Notes: generated by a model from the sequence alone, not told the origin. Counted from the first letter of the stretch, positions 25,863 to 34,455 are shown. The stretch is DNA of 64,000 nucleotides from CAADGY01 sp900696665 (GCA_035063885.1 JAPSFM010000004.1:1-64000); one strand, 5' to 3'. Translations and numbers: made by a program.

Positions 25863-27206
25863 ATGCGTTATAGAAGCTGGCCTATCCTGGTATTGGCGTT
25901 CGGCAGCCTCATCCTGCTGGTGGTGGTATCCGTGCTTGGCGCTGCGCGGCGTGCGCGGCAGGTCTACGACGATGTTTGGACACTGCACACGAAGATGCAG
26001 CAAAGCGAGCATCTGCTCAGCGAAATCCGCGCCGAAATCCACGTATCAGGCATCTTTGTCCGTGACTTTCTACTGGACCAGTCGCATCTTACCGCTGATC
26101 TGTATCGCGGCAGCCTCCGGGATTTGCGAACGTCGATGGACAAGGAATTGAAGCAACTCGAGAGCATTGTAGGAAGCGACGAGGCGGGGAGGCTCCAGAA
26201 CCTCCACGCCGGACTCGAGGATTACTGGGAGTCGCTCGAACCGCTCTTCCAGTGGACTCCCGGCCAGAAGATGGCGCTGAGCTCCACTTTCTTGCGTAAA
26301 AACGTCCTGCCCCGGCGCGACGCGGTTCTGGATCTCGCAAACGAAATCCGGGACTGGAACGAGACTAATCTGGCGCGGCAGCAGGCAGCGATTACCGCCA
26401 AACAGGCGGAGTTCACCCGCTACACTTCCAACATGCTCGCCATCATAATGTGCGTGAGCGTGATTGTGGCCGGACTCAGCCTGTACCGGATCGCGAAGCT
26501 TGAAAACCGCGGCGAGCAGCAGCGCCGGAAGACGGAAATGGCCGAGCAGGAGATGCGGCGCCTTTCCCAGCAACTAGTGCAAGCACAGGAGGAGGAGCGC
26601 CGTTCCATTTCGCGTGAACTCCACGATGCCGTAGGCCAGATGCTCACCGGTTTGCGAATGGAAATCGGAAGACTGAACGCGTCGCGGCATGCTCCGGATG
26701 GAGAGTTCGAAGCCAACCTGGACGAGGCCAAACGCCTGGCGGAGGAGGCGCTGCGGTCCGTCCGCCATATCGCCCTCGGTTTACGGCCCTCGATGCTGGA
26801 CGACCTCGGGCTGGGGCCCGCCCTTGAATGGCAGGCGCGGGAGTTCTCGCGGCGCTATAGCGTGCCGGTTACCGTGGAGGCGGAAGGCAGTTCGCTCCAC
26901 AAGCTTCCCGAGAGCCACCGAACCGCCATTTATCGCGTCGTGCAGGAGGCGCTCACCAATTGCGCGCGGCACGCCTCGCCCAGAAATATTCGTATTGTCG
27001 TGCATGCCAAGCCCGACCTGGTAGTTCTGGCGGTACAGGACGATGGAATCGGTTTCAATCCCCAGGAACGGCGCGGCCGCGGACTGGGACTCATCGGTAT
27101 CGAAGAACGTGTTCACAAACTGGGGGGCAGTGTCACCATCTTTTCGCAGCCGCAAAAAGGCACTGCGATTGTGGCGGAAATTCCATTTGCGATGGAGGCG
27201 GTTTGA
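25863..27206 (+). CDS. Sensor histidine kinase (HisKA_3 type)
   Basis: A 447-residue membrane kinase. Helix 1 (residues ~7-27) and helix 2 (~190-209) flank a periplasmic helical sensor domain of about 160 residues, resembling a four-helix-bundle sensor. A short cytoplasmic coiled coil leads to the NarX/DesK-type dimerisation domain, with phospho-acceptor His254 in ERRSISRELHDAVGQ. The ATPase domain follows (VVQEALTNCARHA, the N-box, then DDGIGFNPQERRGRGLGLIG). It autophosphorylates and passes phosphate to the next gene product, whose start overlaps its stop by 1 bp. The sensed signal is unknown. Confidence 0.93.
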   Translation: MRYRSWPILVLAFGSLILLVVVSVLGAARRARQVYDDVWTLHTKMQQSEHLLSEIRAEIHVSGIFVRDFLLDQSHLTADLYRGSLRDLRTSMDKELKQLESIVGSDEAGRLQNLHAGLEDYWESLEPLFQWTPGQKMALSSTFLRKNVLPRRDAVLDLANEIRDWNETNLARQQAAITAKQAEFTRYTSNMLAIIMCVSVIVAGLSLYRIAKLENRGEQQRRKTEMAEQEMRRLSQQLVQAQEEERRSISRELHDAVGQMLTGLRMEIGRLNASRHAPDGEFEANLDEAKRLAEEALRSVRHIALGLRPSMLDDLGLGPALEWQAREFSRRYSVPVTVEAEGSSLHKLPESHRTAIYRVVQEALTNCARHASPRNIRIVVHAKPDLVVLAVQDDGIGFNPQERRGRGLGLIGIEERVHKLGGSVTIFSQPQKGTAIVAEIPFAMEAV

Positions 27207-27850
27207 TGGGCACACGCGTAGTTCTGGCAGATGATCACGGGGTGGTTCGAAAAGGGCTCCGGTATCTGTTGGAAGCCGAGAACATGGAGGTTGTTGGAGA
27301 AGCCTCGGACGGCCACGAGGCCGTGAAGATAGCTGGAGATCTCTCTCCGGATGTCATCGTGATGGACATCGCTATGCCGCACTTGAATGGAATCGATGCC
27401 ACAGCACGTATCGTGAAGCAAAACCCGAAAATTGGTGTCGTGATGTTGAGTATGCATGCCGATGAGGGATATTTGGTGCGGGCCTTGACAGCGGGAGCCA
27501 AGGGCTATCTGCTGAAGGATTCCGCCGAAGCCGACTTGGTGCGGGCCGTCCAGGCCGTTGCCGGAGGAAAATCGTATTTCAGTCCGGCTATTGCGAATAC
27601 GTTGCTGGACGATTACATGAGATACCTCCAGCAACGCGGGTTGGAGGACAGCTACGACCTTCTGACGGAGAGAGAAAAGGAGGTGCTTCAATTGCTCGCG
27701 GAAGGCAAATCCAACAAGGAGGCGGCTACCCTGCTGAATCTGAGTGTCTACACCATAGAGACTCACCGGACGCATTTAATGCAAAAGCTGAATCTTCACA
27801 ACACGGCCGAGATCGTGCTTTACGCCGTGCGCAAGAAGATCATTTCCTGA
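27206..27850 (+). CDS. NarL/FixJ-type response regulator, partner of the preceding kinase
   Basis: A 214-residue regulator. The receiver domain (1-120) has the acidic pair D9-D10 (LADDHGVVRKG), phospho-acceptor Asp54 (IVMDIAMPHLNG) and Lys in YLLKDS. The LuxR-type helix-turn-helix (~150-210) has LTEREKEVLQLLAEGKSNKEAA, then SVYTIETHRTHLMQKLNL. The ATG shares its A with the kinase TGA, and the ribosome-binding site GGAGG lies inside the kinase gene. Translational coupling is therefore likely. Confidence 0.94.
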   Translation: MGTRVVLADDHGVVRKGLRYLLEAENMEVVGEASDGHEAVKIAGDLSPDVIVMDIAMPHLNGIDATARIVKQNPKIGVVMLSMHADEGYLVRALTAGAKGYLLKDSAEADLVRAVQAVAGGKSYFSPAIANTLLDDYMRYLQQRGLEDSYDLLTEREKEVLQLLAEGKSNKEAATLLNLSVYTIETHRTHLMQKLNLHNTAEIVLYAVRKKIIS

Positions 27851-27961
27851 ATGGCAGTTTTTTCACATCGAAATGAGCCGATGGAAGCTTCAACTGCGCG
27901 TAGATTGGTTTGGGAGAACCTTCCGGTTGCCGAGTGCATCTCATATAACGTAGATTCAAAA

Positions 27962-28003
27962 GAGGTCCAGAACCTCCAAGACCGTTAGTTTCGGAGGGGT
28001 CTT
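27962..28003 (+). promoter_or_regulatory. Leader with mutually exclusive pairings around the ribosome-binding site
   Basis: Four short complementary segments precede the lipoprotein gene. GAGGT (27962-27966) can pair with ACCTC (27972-27976). CCTCC (27973-27977) can pair with GGAGG (27993-27997), which is the ribosome-binding site. AAGACC (27978-27983) can pair with GGTCTT (27998-28003). The first pairing frees the ribosome-binding site and the second hides it. The last two together would form a pseudoknot. The geometry suggests translational control but is unproven. Confidence 0.4.
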
Positions 28004-28006
28004 TGC

Positions 28007-28771
28007 TTGAAGTTATTTGATTCAAAAGCTTTTATCGTTTTAATATTCACGGTTTTGCTAGGTGGCGCCGGTTGCGTGCACAAGCGTGGCGCCAACGCAC
28101 CATGGGATATTTCCCCGAACAGCACCTTCACGCATGACGTGTTGCGGCGGTACGTCGCCGCTACGGATCAGCAAAAGAATCGGCTCCGTGGCGTGTCTAT
28201 GGAAATCGAGATCGACGCCCAGCTCCCCAGGTTGAAGAAATCAGGCAGCTTGCACGCGTTGCGAAAGATCTCCTCCCTCGGGCGTATTACCTACGAACTA
28301 TTTCGCTTCTCCGGCGATAACACGGTGAAGAAGGATGTCATCGCGCGGTACCTGAAGGCCGAAACAGAGGCACAGGAAACTACCGAGCCGCTCGATATCA
28401 CACCGCAAAATTACAAATTCAAATATAAAGGCTTAACGTCCAAAAATGGGCAGGATGTTCACGTTTTCGACATCAAGCCCTTTGAAAAGCGGGTGGGGTT
28501 ATTTAGGGGCCAGATCTGGATAGATTCCGCCACCTACCTCCCGGTACGCGAAGAAGGCGAGTTTGTTAAGAACCCGTCTGTATTCCTGAAAAGTGTCCGA
28601 TTCGTCCGTGACTATAACATCCAACAGGGGATTGCGGTGCCTGCCAGGATCCAGAGTATCGTGGATACGCGCCTGGTGGGGAAAGCCGAACTCACCATCA
28701 ACTTTTCGAATTTCAGTAAGTTACCGGGAGAACGCGCCGCCAACATTCCTTCTTCCACTCATGAGCCTTGA
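28007..28771 (+). CDS. Lipoprotein upstream of the hopanoid head-group operon
   Basis: A 254-residue protein with a TTG start 7 nt after GGAGGGG. The signal peptide ends in a lipobox (LLGGAGC, then V), so it is anchored by lipid. The mature protein has alternating beta segments: RGVSMEIEIDAQLPRLKKSG, GRITYELFRFSGDN, VFDIKPFEKRVGLFRGQIWID, LPVREEGEFVKNPSVFLKSVRF. They resemble the LolA/LolB half-barrel that carries lipids or lipoproteins across the periplasm. This fold call is inference from strand pattern. It lies 118 bp before hpnJ on the same strand, so a link with hopanoid handling is plausible. Confidence 0.7.
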   Translation: MKLFDSKAFIVLIFTVLLGGAGCVHKRGANAPWDISPNSTFTHDVLRRYVAATDQQKNRLRGVSMEIEIDAQLPRLKKSGSLHALRKISSLGRITYELFRFSGDNTVKKDVIARYLKAETEAQETTEPLDITPQNYKFKYKGLTSKNGQDVHVFDIKPFEKRVGLFRGQIWIDSATYLPVREEGEFVKNPSVFLKSVRFVRDYNIQQGIAVPARIQSIVDTRLVGKAELTINFSNFSKLPGERAANIPSSTHEP

Positions 28772-28889
28772 GAACGAATTCCCCGTTGTTCGGGACGTGA
28801 ATTCGTCTGTTTACCCGCCAGGAAGTGCGGCTGCACCAACGCGAGTTGTCCGGGCGGCTCGAAGTCGCGTAATCTCGAAGTAGCCACCA

Positions 28890-30350
28890 ATGAGAACTCT
28901 ATTCCTCAATCCGCCATCTTTTGAAGGGTTTGACGGAGGCGCCAGTTCCCGATGGCCGGCATCTCGCGAGATCGAATCGTACTGGTACCCGGTGTGGCTT
29001 TGCTATCCGGCCGGGATGCTGCCTGACAGTAAAGTTGTCGACGCTCCGCCACACAAGATTTCGATTGAGCAGACGGTGGCGATGGCCCGCGATTTCGAGT
29101 TGCTGGTTCTTTTTACGTCCACCCCAGGTTTCAACGTAGACGTGAAAATCGCGGAGATGATGAAGGATGCGAACCGGAAGATCAAGGTGGCGTTCGTGGG
29201 GCCGCCGGTCACAGTGGAGCCGGAGAAATGCTTGCGCGCTTCAAAGGCGATCGACTTCGTTGTCAAGCGCGAATTCGACCATCAGATCGTCAGCTTCGCC
29301 AACGGTACGCCCGTGGAGCAACTTCCCGGCGTCAGCTACCGGCAAAACGGCGGCATCCGGCACAACCCGGAAGGTGGTTTCATCGAGAACCTTGACGAAC
29401 TGCCGTGGGTCACCAAGATTTATAAGCGCGATCTCGATTTCCGGCGCTACAATGTGCCGTTTCTTTTAAATCCTTTCGTGTCGCTTTACACCTCGCGGGG
29501 GTGTCCGGCGATGTGTACTTTCTGCCTATGGCCCCAGACGCACTCCGGCCACCGGTGGAGGCTGCGATCCTCCGGCGACGTAGCGAATGAAGTCCGTTGG
29601 GCAACAGAGAACTTCCCCGGCCTGAAAGAAATCTTTTTCGACGACGATACCTTCAATTACCAGAAGGCGCGGACCGTGGAGTTATGCAAAAAACTGAAGC
29701 CGCTAAACTTCACCTGGTCCTGTACCTCACGGGTTACCACGGACTACGAAACGCTGAAAGCGATGCGCGAGGCCGGGTGCCGGCTTCTGATCGTTGGCTA
29801 TGAATCGGGCGACGCACAGATTCTCAAGAACATCAAGAAGGGTGCGACGCTCGACATGGCGCAGCGCTTCACGGCGAACTGCAAGAAATTGGGGCTCGCA
29901 ATCCACGGCGATTTTATAGTCGGCCTGCCAGGAGAAACACGGGAGAGCATCCGCCGCACCATCGATTTCGCCAAGCGCCTGGATGTGGAGACCATACAGG
30001 TTTCGATTGCGCATCCTTACCCCGGCACCGAATTCTACGACCACGTGAAGCAAAACGGGCTGATCACGTTGGACGCAATGACCGATGAGGCCGGCCATCA
30101 GCTTCCAAACATTGTTTACCCTGGCCTCGACCGCGCCGAATTGGTGGATTGGGTTGAGAAGTTCTACGGCGAATACTACTTCCGTCCCCGTGTAGCCTGG
30201 CGCGTTGTGCGAAAGGCCATCCTCCACGGCGACGAGCGGCGCAGGCTATACAAAGAGGCACGCGAGTACCTGGCGCTTCGCTCCAAGCGTAAGAAATTCG
30301 TCAAAGATCAAAGAACATCCGCGGGCGCCATGGCGGGTGCGGGAGACTGA
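28890..30350 (+). CDS. hpnJ: Hopanoid-associated radical SAM protein HpnJ
   Basis: A 486-residue protein with an N-terminal B12-binding-like domain (residues ~1-190, starting MRTLFLNPPSFEGFDGG). It is followed by a radical SAM domain with the cluster motif C205-x3-C209-x2-C212 (SRGCPAMCTFC). The overall sequence, notably the ESYWYPVWLCYPAGMLPDS start and LWPQTHSGHRWR, is that of HpnJ. This enzyme family is reported to rearrange the ribose of hopanoids into the cyclitol head group of bacteriohopanetetrol cyclitol ether. The stop is 7 nt before the next gene. It heads a compact run ending in hpnI. Confidence 0.92.
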   Translation: MRTLFLNPPSFEGFDGGASSRWPASREIESYWYPVWLCYPAGMLPDSKVVDAPPHKISIEQTVAMARDFELLVLFTSTPGFNVDVKIAEMMKDANRKIKVAFVGPPVTVEPEKCLRASKAIDFVVKREFDHQIVSFANGTPVEQLPGVSYRQNGGIRHNPEGGFIENLDELPWVTKIYKRDLDFRRYNVPFLLNPFVSLYTSRGCPAMCTFCLWPQTHSGHRWRLRSSGDVANEVRWATENFPGLKEIFFDDDTFNYQKARTVELCKKLKPLNFTWSCTSRVTTDYETLKAMREAGCRLLIVGYESGDAQILKNIKKGATLDMAQRFTANCKKLGLAIHGDFIVGLPGETRESIRRTIDFAKRLDVETIQVSIAHPYPGTEFYDHVKQNGLITLDAMTDEAGHQLPNIVYPGLDRAELVDWVEKFYGEYYFRPRVAWRVVRKAILHGDERRRLYKEAREYLALRSKRKKFVKDQRTSAGAMAGAGD

Positions 30351-30357
30351 TTCCCGG

Positions 30358-30780
30358 ATGGACGCCTCACACACCAAACTCCGCCTGAAGACCTGCGTTT
30401 TTAGCGCCGTCGTGATTCTCACCAATGTATTGGGCAATTTTTTCCTCAGCCTTGGGCTCCGGGGCGGCACACTGGTTAGCGAATCGCCGTTAGCTTATAT
30501 CAAGGTGATGTTCAATCCCTGGGTGGCAGCCGGAATCATACTGCTCTCCGTCTGGATGCTCTCGCGAATGACATTGCTAAGCTGGGCTGATCTCAGCTTC
30601 GTACTTCCCGTTACATCCCTCGGCTATGTCGTGTCGGCTTTGATGGCACGGATATTCCTGAAGGAGCAGATCACCGGACAGCGCTGGTTTGGAACGCTGC
30701 TCATTGTAGCTGGAACCGCCTTGGTGGGCATGACGGGACCTCGCACTACACCGTCTTCGGGCAAGGCAGACACCGCATGA
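30358..30780 (+). CDS. Four-helix DMT/EamA half-transporter (first of a pair)
   Basis: A 140-residue membrane protein with four predicted helices (about residues 11-32, 48-68, 74-98 and 106-124). The segment LSWADLSFVLPVTSLGYVVS, followed by LKEQITGQRWFGTLLIVAG, is the EamA/SMR repeat signature. Full EamA proteins have two such repeats, so this is one half, like ArnE or ArnF, which together flip an undecaprenyl-linked aminosugar. It begins 7 nt after hpnJ and overlaps the next, homologous half by 4 nt. The inferred role is one subunit of a heterodimeric hopanoid flippase. Confidence 0.85.
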   Translation: MDASHTKLRLKTCVFSAVVILTNVLGNFFLSLGLRGGTLVSESPLAYIKVMFNPWVAAGIILLSVWMLSRMTLLSWADLSFVLPVTSLGYVVSALMARIFLKEQITGQRWFGTLLIVAGTALVGMTGPRTTPSSGKADTA

Positions 30781-31142
30781 CGAAATGGGTGCTGGTCATG
30801 CTGATCGTTCTTTCCACGACTGCCGGCGATTTGCTGCTCTCCCGTGAAATGAAGCGCCACGGGGAGATCGACAATTTCCACCCCAGCCGCATCGGCCGCC
30901 TGGCGGCCGCGCTGGCGAAGCGGAAATTTCTTGTGCTAGGAATTGCCTTCATGGCGTTTTCCTTCTTCGCGTTCATGAGACTGCTGACCGTCGCCGACTT
31001 CAGCTTCGCCGTTCCCGCCACGGCGGCCAGCTATGCCACCGAAACGCTTCTCGCCAGGTATGTTTTAAAAGAAAGAGTTGACCCGGTCCGTTGGGCCGGC
31101 GCCTGCCTGGTGATGTGCGGGGTAGCCCTGCTCGCGCTGTGA
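30777..31142 (+). CDS. Four-helix DMT/EamA half-transporter (second of a pair)
   Basis: A 121-residue membrane protein with four predicted helices. It carries the same repeat signature as its neighbour (LTVADFSFAVPATAASYATE, then LKERVDPVRWAGACLVMCG). Helix 1 contains the acidic pair D18 and E24 (TTAGDLLLSREMK), absent from the first half. The two subunits are thus not equivalent, as in ArnE/ArnF. Its ATG overlaps the stop of the first half (ATGA), and its own stop overlaps the GTG start of hpnI. These overlaps mean the three proteins are probably made in fixed ratio. Confidence 0.85.
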   Translation: MTKWVLVMLIVLSTTAGDLLLSREMKRHGEIDNFHPSRIGRLAAALAKRKFLVLGIAFMAFSFFAFMRLLTVADFSFAVPATAASYATETLLARYVLKERVDPVRWAGACLVMCGVALLAL

Positions 31143-32245
31143 TTGCCATCGCCGCGGTTACAGCCGCTGCTATCACCTACCAGATTGCGTCCCTCATCGC
31201 GGCCTGGAGGCATCTGCGAGCACCGGCCTCCACTGGGAATTACACCCCAGCGATCTCCGTGTTGAAGCCGGTGCGTGGCCTCGATCCCAATTTTTACGAA
31301 GCAATCCGGTCCCACGCGGCGCAGGATTACCCGGCGTTCGAGATTCTGTTCGGCACGGCTGACGAATCTGATCCGGCCCTCTCGTCCATCCGGCGCCTGG
31401 CCGCCGATCACCCAGGCGTCCCGATGCGTGTCATCGTCAGTTCCACACCCGCGCCGAATCAGAAGGCAGGGATCCTCTGCGATCTCGCGGGCGCCGCCCG
31501 GCATCCGGTTTACGCCGTCAGCGACAGCGACGTCAGAGTCCCCAAGGACTGGCTGCGCAGCATTGTGGCGCCGCTGGCCAATAACAGGACCGGCGTGGTG
31601 ACGTGCCTGTACCGGCCGGTGGCGCGGACCGCGGCCGGTATCTGGGAAGCGCTCGGGGTGGCAACGGATTTCGCGCCGAGCATTCTGGTAGCACGGTGGA
31701 TCGGGGTTCAGGAATTCGGTCTGGGGTCAACACTGGTCTTTCGCGGCGCCGACCTGGAAAGGGCTGGGGGATTCCCGGCAATTGCCGGATACCTGGCGGA
31801 CGACTATCAACTCTCCAAACGCATCTGCAGCCTGGGCTTCGAAACCGTCCTTTCACCAACCGTCGTGGAAACGTCGCTCGGCGAAGGCGGTTGGGGCGGC
31901 GTCTGGAAACATCAGGTTCGCTGGGCGCGAACCATCCGCGTATCAAGGGGCGGGGGCTATGTGGGCCTTCCGGTGACACACGCCGGAGTCTGGGTTCTGG
32001 CGAGCGCCATTGCCGGCCTGTGGCCGCTCGCCGCTGTGCTGCTGTTGCTGCGTATAGCGTCGGGTGCGCTTACGGGTATCGGAGTGCTTGGTTCCAGAAT
32101 CGTGAAAAGGTGGTTTCTCGCGGCGCCGCTTTGGGATCTTTGGGCTTTTGCGATCTGGGTAGCGGGTCTGCTCGGTACGACAGTGGAATGGCGCGGCCGG
32201 AAACTGGAGTTGAGCCGCGAAGGCCGCATCAAAAACGTAGACTGA
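31139..32245 (+). CDS. hpnI: Hopanoid glycosyltransferase HpnI-like
   Basis: A 368-residue membrane glycosyltransferase of the ceramide glucosyltransferase (GT21/GT2) type. An N-terminal anchor is followed by the GT-A domain with VLKPVRGLDPNF, the DxD-like DSDVRVP, the acid-base region GYLADDYQLSKRI and the HQVRWART motif (QxxRW). Three C-terminal helices follow. HpnI is the enzyme proposed to add N-acetylglucosamine to bacteriohopanetetrol. The start is GTG at 31139, overlapping the preceding stop. The deacetylase HpnK, which normally acts next, is not in the window. Confidence 0.88.
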   Translation: MIAIAAVTAAAITYQIASLIAAWRHLRAPASTGNYTPAISVLKPVRGLDPNFYEAIRSHAAQDYPAFEILFGTADESDPALSSIRRLAADHPGVPMRVIVSSTPAPNQKAGILCDLAGAARHPVYAVSDSDVRVPKDWLRSIVAPLANNRTGVVTCLYRPVARTAAGIWEALGVATDFAPSILVARWIGVQEFGLGSTLVFRGADLERAGGFPAIAGYLADDYQLSKRICSLGFETVLSPTVVETSLGEGGWGGVWKHQVRWARTIRVSRGGGYVGLPVTHAGVWVLASAIAGLWPLAAVLLLLRIASGALTGIGVLGSRIVKRWFLAAPLWDLWAFAIWVAGLLGTTVEWRGRKLELSREGRIKNVD

Positions 32246-32262
32246 AATCAGGAGGGTAAGGG

Positions 32263-32742
32263 ATGGCTACTGAGAACGCAACGTTCGGCGCGGGCTGCTT
32301 TTGGGGCGTGGAAGCGGCCTTCCGGGGAATTAAAGGGGTGAAGAATACCATGGTGGGATATGCGGGCGGACATACCGAAAACCCCACGTATCAGGACGTC
32401 TGCACAGACCGCACGGGCCATGCGGAGGTAGTTCAGGTGGAGTACGACCCGGCCGCGGTTTCCTACAACGATCTTCTGAACGTGTTCTGGAGCGTTCACG
32501 ACCCGACTACTTTGAACCGTCAGGGGCCGGACGTGGGCACGCAATATCGATCGGTGATTTTCTTTCACAGCCCCGAACAGCAGCGGGCGGCGCTGGCATC
32601 CAAAGAGGAACGGGAGCGTTCAGAACTGTTCAAGCGTCCCATCGTTACACGGATTGAACCGGCCCCCGTGTTCTATCCTGCGGAAGACTATCATCAGCAA
32701 TATCTCGAAAAGCGCGGCCTGGCACACTGTCACATCCGCTGA
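32263..32742 (+). CDS. msrA: Peptide methionine sulfoxide reductase MsrA
   Basis: A 159-residue MsrA, which reduces methionine-S-sulfoxide in oxidised proteins. The catalytic motif GCFWGVEAAFR carries the nucleophilic Cys and lies 8 residues from the start. NPTYQDVCTDRTGHAEVVQVEYDP and YRSVIFFHSPEQ are family signatures. The C-terminus is short (LAHCHIR), so the resolving cysteines may be absent or represented by the single C-terminal Cys. AGGAGGG precedes the start. It follows hpnI by 17 bp and may be co-transcribed. Confidence 0.95.
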   Translation: MATENATFGAGCFWGVEAAFRGIKGVKNTMVGYAGGHTENPTYQDVCTDRTGHAEVVQVEYDPAAVSYNDLLNVFWSVHDPTTLNRQGPDVGTQYRSVIFFHSPEQQRAALASKEERERSELFKRPIVTRIEPAPVFYPAEDYHQQYLEKRGLAHCHIR

Positions 32743-32744
32743 CC

Positions 32745-32870
32745 GCGAGAGTGGCCGAGGCACGCTGCATCCTGGAAAAGGATGATCCGGAGAATGTGAC
32801 AAGGCAGTCCTCTCTTCCCGAAGAGGGGATTGTGTTGCCGGCCTCTCAGGCACGGAAAGCGAAAGGCCGA
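32745..32870 (+). ncRNA. Possible structured RNA with a glycine-riboswitch-like 3' motif
   Basis: The 303-bp gap between msrA and glnA holds no gene but has ordered base-pairing. An outer stem is GAGAG/TGGCC (32747-32756) with GGCC/TCTC (32840-32847). A hairpin is CATCC (32768-32772) with GGATG (32780-32784). Another is CCTCT (32809-32813) with AGAGG (32822-32826). CCGAAG (32818-32823) followed by CTCTCAGGCA (32843-32852) is the order and wording of glycine riboswitch aptamers. However, the connecting helices are atypical and no gene follows on this strand. No recognisable feature lies in 32871-33045. Confidence 0.25.
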
Positions 32871-33045
32871 CTATGATACGCTAGCACGCGGGCAGCGTTT
32901 TGGCCGGCCCTGTTCGTTCTCCTGTTCGATCTCCCCGGCGAAACAGTACCCGTTGACGCTCACGCAGGACCGCACTTCGCCACGCTGCCCGCTTGCCGCT
33001 TTCTGGCGCGGGCGGCTCCGTTTCTGGACCCGGAAATACGTGTAC

Positions 33046-34455
33046 TTAGATGTCGTAATACAGCGCAAATTCGTATGGGTGTGGCCGTAGCCTTACAGCG
33101 TCCACCTCAGCCCTGCGCTTGTAGCTGACATAGGTTTCGATCAGTTCGTCGGTGAAGACATCGCCCTTCAGCAGGAAGGAGTGATCGTCCTCGAGGCACG
33201 TCAACGCCTCATCCAGCGAACCCGGCATCGCGGGCACATCTTTCATTTCCTCTGGTGAAAGATCGTAGATGTCCTTGTCCAGGGGTTCGCCCGGATCCAC
33301 TTTATTCAGAATGCCGTCGAGACCTGCCATCAGGAGAGCCGCAAACGACAGGTAGGGGTTGGCTGAGGGATCCGGCGGGCGGAACTCGACTCGCTTTGAT
33401 TTCGGACTCGCCGAATACATCGGAATCCGCACGGCGGCCGAACGGTTCCGGCGCGAGTAGGCCAGATTCACGGGCGCTTCATAGCCCGGCACCAGCCGTT
33501 TGTAGCTGTTGGTGGTGGGAGCAATGATGGCAGAAAGCGAGCGGGCGTGTTTCAGCAGGCCGCCGATGTACCACAAGGCCATCTGGCTCAACCCGGCGTA
33601 ACAGTCGCCGGCAAACAGAGGATTACCGCCCTTCCACAGGCTCTGGTGGCAGTGCATTCCGCTGCCGTTGTCGCCGAAGATCGGCTTCGGCATGAACGTG
33701 ACGGTTTTACCATATTGGTACGCGACGTTGCGGACGCAGTACTTATACACCATCATGTTGTCGGCCGACTTCAACAGGGTGTCGAATTTCTGATCGATCT
33801 CGCACTGGCCGCCCGTAGCGACCTCGTGATGGTGGCATTCGATGTTCAAACCGCACCGGAGCATCGTCTCCACCATGTCAGCCCGCAGATCCTGGTAGTG
33901 ATCTGTTGGAGGCGTCGGGAAATAGCCTTCCTTGTAGCGAGGACGGTAGCCGAGGTTGTCTTCCCTGCGTCCGGAATTCCAGCGTCCCTCTTCCGCGTCG
34001 ATGTAGTAATAGCCGGAGTGCTGGTTCTGATCAAAGCTGATGTTATCGAAGATGAAAAATTCCGCTTCCGCGCCAAAAAAAGCCTCGTCGGCCAAGCCGC
34101 TGTTCTTCAGGTACATTTCGGCTTTCCGGGCAATCCAGCGCGGGTCCCGCTCGTAGTGTTGCCGCGTGATGGGGTCGATCACGTCACACGTCATCACCAG
34201 CGTAGGGGTCTCCGAAAAGGGATCCATGAACGCGGTTGTGCCGTCGGGAATAAGCAGCATATCGCTCTCATGGATAACGGCCCAGCCCCGTATACTCGAA
34301 CCGTCGATTCCGAAGCCCTCTTCAAACCGGCTTTCGTCAAGTTGCTGTATTGGAAAAGAGATATGTTGCGATAACCCGGGTATGTCCGTAAATCGCAGGT
34401 CAAATTGACTCGCTTCGTTCTTCTTGGCAAATTCGATGACTTCTTTGGGACTCAT
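33046..34455 (-). CDS. glnA: Glutamine synthetase, type I
   Basis: A 469-residue class I-beta glutamine synthetase that joins ammonia to glutamate using ATP. The N-terminal beta-grasp domain is followed by catalytic motifs DPFSETPTLVMTCDV, FFGAEAEFFIFD, NGSGMHCHQSLWKGG (metal and latch residues), KRLVPGYEAP and NRSAAVRIP. The adenylylation loop (DIYDLSPEEMKDVP) keeps the Tyr that is modified in the E. coli enzyme, so control by GlnE-type adenylylation is possible. GGAGG lies 5 nt upstream of the ATG. No GlnB/AmtB genes adjoin. The upstream 156 bp (34456-34611) carries a TTGACC element but no confident promoter. Confidence 0.97.
   Translation of the reverse strand: MSPKEVIEFAKKNEASQFDLRFTDIPGLSQHISFPIQQLDESRFEEGFGIDGSSIRGWAVIHESDMLLIPDGTTAFMDPFSETPTLVMTCDVIDPITRQHYERDPRWIARKAEMYLKNSGLADEAFFGAEAEFFIFDNISFDQNQHSGYYYIDAEEGRWNSGRREDNLGYRPRYKEGYFPTPPTDHYQDLRADMVETMLRCGLNIECHHHEVATGGQCEIDQKFDTLLKSADNMMVYKYCVRNVAYQYGKTVTFMPKPIFGDNGSGMHCHQSLWKGGNPLFAGDCYAGLSQMALWYIGGLLKHARSLSAIIAPTTNSYKRLVPGYEAPVNLAYSRRNRSAAVRIPMYSASPKSKRVEFRPPDPSANPYLSFAALLMAGLDGILNKVDPGEPLDKDIYDLSPEEMKDVPAMPGSLDEALTCLEDDHSFLLKGDVFTDELIETYVSYKRRAEVDAVRLRPHPYEFALYYDI

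Noticed and set aside
28762..28883. Short frame between the lipoprotein and hpnJ
   Set aside because: Overlaps the lipoprotein end, lacks a ribosome-binding site and has no structural features.
32747..32850. Similarity to a tRNA-Ser(GGA): GTGGCCGAGGC followed by CCTGGAAAAGG
   Set aside because: The D loop is missing, the anticodon stem does not pair with a U33-containing loop, and no T arm follows.
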